This document shows positions 62,201 to 64,000 of a DNA stretch of 64,000 bases, piece by piece. The DNA is from Prorocentrum cordatum (lineage: Eukaryota > Sar > Dinophyceae > Prorocentrales > Prorocentraceae): assembly GCA_963575745.1 (NCBI GenBank), contig CAUYUJ010018571.1, forward strand, positions 62,001 to 126,000. The letters are read 5' to 3'. Position numbers and translations under genes: made by a program. The notes under the pieces are model-generated. The model did not search any database and had not been told where the DNA came from. It worked only from the letters and a program-made list of their open reading frames with translations. Every line of letters starts with the position of its first letter. Position 1 is the first letter of the stretch.

Positions 62201-63734
62201 CAGAATCCCCGTGGTCTCCTTCCTCCTTCCCGCCCTCCGTCCGCCCTGCTCCCCCCCGAAAATATTTCTCTCATCGCCGCCGCCCCTTGTCCCACGCCCC
62301 CCAGCCCCGCGCCCCCGTAGTCTCCTTCCTCGTTCCCTCCCTCCGTCCGCCCTGCTCCCCCCAGAACATATTCCGTCCATCGCCCCCGAACATATTCCGC
62401 TTCTTCCTCCTCCACGCCCCCCTTTCCCGCCCCAACCCCCCTCCCACGCCCTCTGGCCTTCCCGCTCCCCCCCCCCCCACGCGCCTCCCCACCCCACCGC
62501 GCCACCTCCCCCCCGCTGCCCTCGCCCCCCCCACCTTGCCCCTGCAGGGGGGGGTGGGGGGGCGCGCGTCGACCGCCGAGGGGCCCCCGCCGCGACGCGG
62601 CAGGCGGATCGACGACGCTGGCGAGCTCGGGGCCCCCGCGGGGGGCGGCCAGGAACCCGGGCGCCTCCGCCGAAACCAAGAGAGGTGGCAGTGGGCTTCT
62701 CGGTCCGGCTGGGCCTGGTCCTCCTTCTTTGGGTGGGAGGTCGGCGCTGGCGCAAATTTTGTCTAAGATGTTCTCCTGCGGGCCACCATTGAGGCTTGCG
62801 AGGTGCGCGGGGGAAAGCAGCGGCGCCCTGCTGTTTCTGTCGCCCCCCCCTCTTACTCCTTATCCCCTCGCCCTGCGGGGCAAAACCGATCGTTGTAGGC
62901 GCACTTTGGCAACGTGGAAAGACTTGCGAACGCGTGCTCAGAATTCGCCCCAGTGTCAGAAGATCTGCATCTGCCAATGGGTCGGAATGTGCACCTCGGT
63001 GGGGGATGGGAGGGTGCATCCGTTTCGCCAGATAGTGTATTCCGATCCGTTGGCCTTCCGTTTATGCAAGAGATGTGGGAGGTTGTTTTTTGTTGTATGT
63101 GTTGCCTGGCCCAGGAGTGCATTGTTGGCAAGGCCACAGTGTCTACAGTTCGGCGAGAGCATCTCGACCGAAACTCCAGGAACATGTGGCCCAAACTACT
63201 TAGCAAGGTCGAGAAGGCGGCGCGGAGTTTGTATCTATCAGACTCGCTTCGCGCTTGGTTTGCGTCATCTTGTCCCTCTTCCCCCCTCTTCCTTTGCATA
63301 TCCCTCGTCCTTTGTCTCTTCCTCCCGCTTCTCCTCGAGTTCTTTCCCCCCCCCTCCTCCTCCCCATCTCCTCATTTGCTCTCTTCTCGCAGCCCCCAGG
63401 ACACCCCGCACCGCGGCTAGATCGATAAAAGAAGCACGATGACCATGATTTGGATGTCGCGGGATCTTATCTTCACTGATTTTGGTCATGGCCCATCTTG
63501 TCCGTTGCCGATTAACGAGAATGAGCCACGAACTAAAGATTGCCAAGATGGACGATGACCAAGATCAGCATCGACGTTCCCGCTTTCAGTGTTGACCATG
63601 GCATTGGGATTATTTCCGTCCAGTATTGGGCCGTTTGCCCACGTATTCTTTGATTCCAAATTGCCCCGCGTCTGCTACCCTGGCGCTCCCTCCTCTCTCC
63701 GCATGTCCGTTTCGTCACGCCGCTCACGCGCCAG
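62201..63734. other. CT-rich then mixed stretch, no gene recognised
   Basis: 62210-62560 is C-rich, with a near-duplicate pair around CCTCCGTCCGCCCTGCTCCC (62230 and 62340). 62880-63250 has open + and - frames of 150-200 codons of mixed composition (for example + LAFRLCKRCGRLFFVVCVAW), unrecognised. 63290-63390 is CT-rich. Confidence 0.3.
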
Positions 63735-63756
63735 TCCGTAGCCATTTTGGCTGAAG
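63735..63756 (+). other. Full-length spliced-leader relict
   Basis: T followed by CCGTAGCCATTTTGGCT and GAAG: 21 of 22 bases of the dinoflagellate spliced leader, with G for C at position 19. It is preceded by CGCCAG and followed by CAGTCTTCC, not by a GT donor, so it is not an SL RNA gene. A full leader fixed in the genome marks a reverse-transcribed, reinserted mRNA. The match is too long to be chance in 64 kb. Confidence 0.9.
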
Positions 63757-63785
63757 CAGTCTTCCCCCCGTCTTCCCCTTCCGCG

Positions 63786-64000
63786 ATGTTCCTCGGCGTG
63801 CGCCGGGCTGCACCCGCGGCTGGCATGCGAGACGAGAGGCGGGCTATGTCTACGGGCGGGCCCTCGCCGCTGCCTGCGTCGTGTGCGGCCCCGCGGCCTT
63901 GGGCGGGCGCGTCAGCTTGCTCCGTGCAACGCCGTCTTCATCGTCGGCGGATCGTGGACGGCCTGCCGCCCTGTGTCGATTACCGCGGCCGCTGCCTGGC
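63786..64000 (+). CDS. Retrogene 5' end, runs off the window
   Basis: The first ATG after the leader relict is at 63786, leaving a 29-nt pyrimidine-rich 5' UTR (63757-63785), typical in length for dinoflagellate mRNAs. The frame begins MFLGVRRAAPAAGMRDERRA and stays open for 71 codons to the window edge, passing Ala/Pro/Ser-rich sequence and RRRIVDGLPPCVDYRGRC. A second in-frame ATG lies 13 codons on. The basic, Ala/Arg-rich N-terminus could be a targeting peptide. The product cannot be named from this fragment. One other + frame is also open, so the frame choice rests on the ATG position. Confidence 0.5.
   Translation, partial: MFLGVRRAAPAAGMRDERRAMSTGGPSPLPASCAAPRPWAGASACSVQRRLHRRRIVDGLPPCVDYRGRCL

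Noticed and set aside
62914-63420. LINE-type Cys-rich tail (RLCKRCGRLF) near 63.06 kb
   Set aside because: A single CxxC in an otherwise unrecognised frame, with no RNase H or RT sequence nearby.
63735-63756. An SL RNA gene
   Set aside because: The leader is followed by CAGTC instead of a GT donor, and no Sm-site or snRNA-like sequence follows. A relict in a retrogene explains it better.

Overview
This window is nuclear DNA of a dinoflagellate. It is GC-rich and gene-poor, and most of it is simple repeats, minisatellites, dispersed repeat families and decayed retroelements. The firmest evidence is the dinoflagellate spliced leader (SL) embedded in genomic DNA at two places: a 21/22 match at 63735-63756, and a tandem of truncated 15-nt SL units at 46675-46719. 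A fossil Ty1/copia polyprotein (59140-60330, + strand) and a long decayed LINE (33147-39964, - strand) are of kinds common in dinoflagellate genomes. The repeat style recalls Prorocentrum or Polarella/Symbiodinium relatives, but the species cannot be named from sequence alone. No bacterial operon, tRNA, rRNA, SL RNA gene or CRISPR array was recognised.

Layout. 0-5 kb: low-complexity DNA, a 15-bp CTCTTGGGG-type array and a 375-bp direct duplication. 5.4-5.6 kb: the first copy of a foldback element. 6-9 kb: dispersed repeats, then pentanucleotide satellite. 9.6-11.9 kb: GGA repeat and a GC-rich minisatellite of about 19 units, ending in a 100-N gap. 12-13.3 kb: short duplications and a long GTC repeat. 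14.7-18 kb: GAC-type repeat and a frame-broken Ser/Thr coding array with a period near 380 bp. 18.9-28.9 kb: tandem repeats, dispersed families, an introner-like element and further CTCTTGGGG arrays. 29.1-31.1 kb: gene A, an unrecognised membrane protein with a probable intron. 31.2-33 kb: minisatellites. 33.1-40 kb: decayed LINE carrying two inverted-repeat insertions. 40.5-41.8 kb: 12-bp array coding Pro-Pro-Asp-Leu. 42.5-43.8 kb: gene B, unrecognised, whose intron holds the second foldback copy. 44-45.6 kb: 9-bp array and a possible exon. 46.2-49 kb: SL-relict retrogene locus between two arrays of one minisatellite family. 49-58.5 kb: repeats with small coding-like shards. 59.1-60.3 kb: copia fossil. 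63.7-64 kb: start of a retrogene that leaves the window.

How it fits together. Two genes (A and B) look like real spliced genes, and their inferred introns are filled with repeat families found elsewhere in the window. Two loci look like mRNAs copied back into the genome, which is a known route of dinoflagellate gene amplification. Two short inverted-repeat elements have ends that double as splice sites. Exon boundaries, protein functions and repeat identities were read by eye; no alignment, expression data or database search was available.
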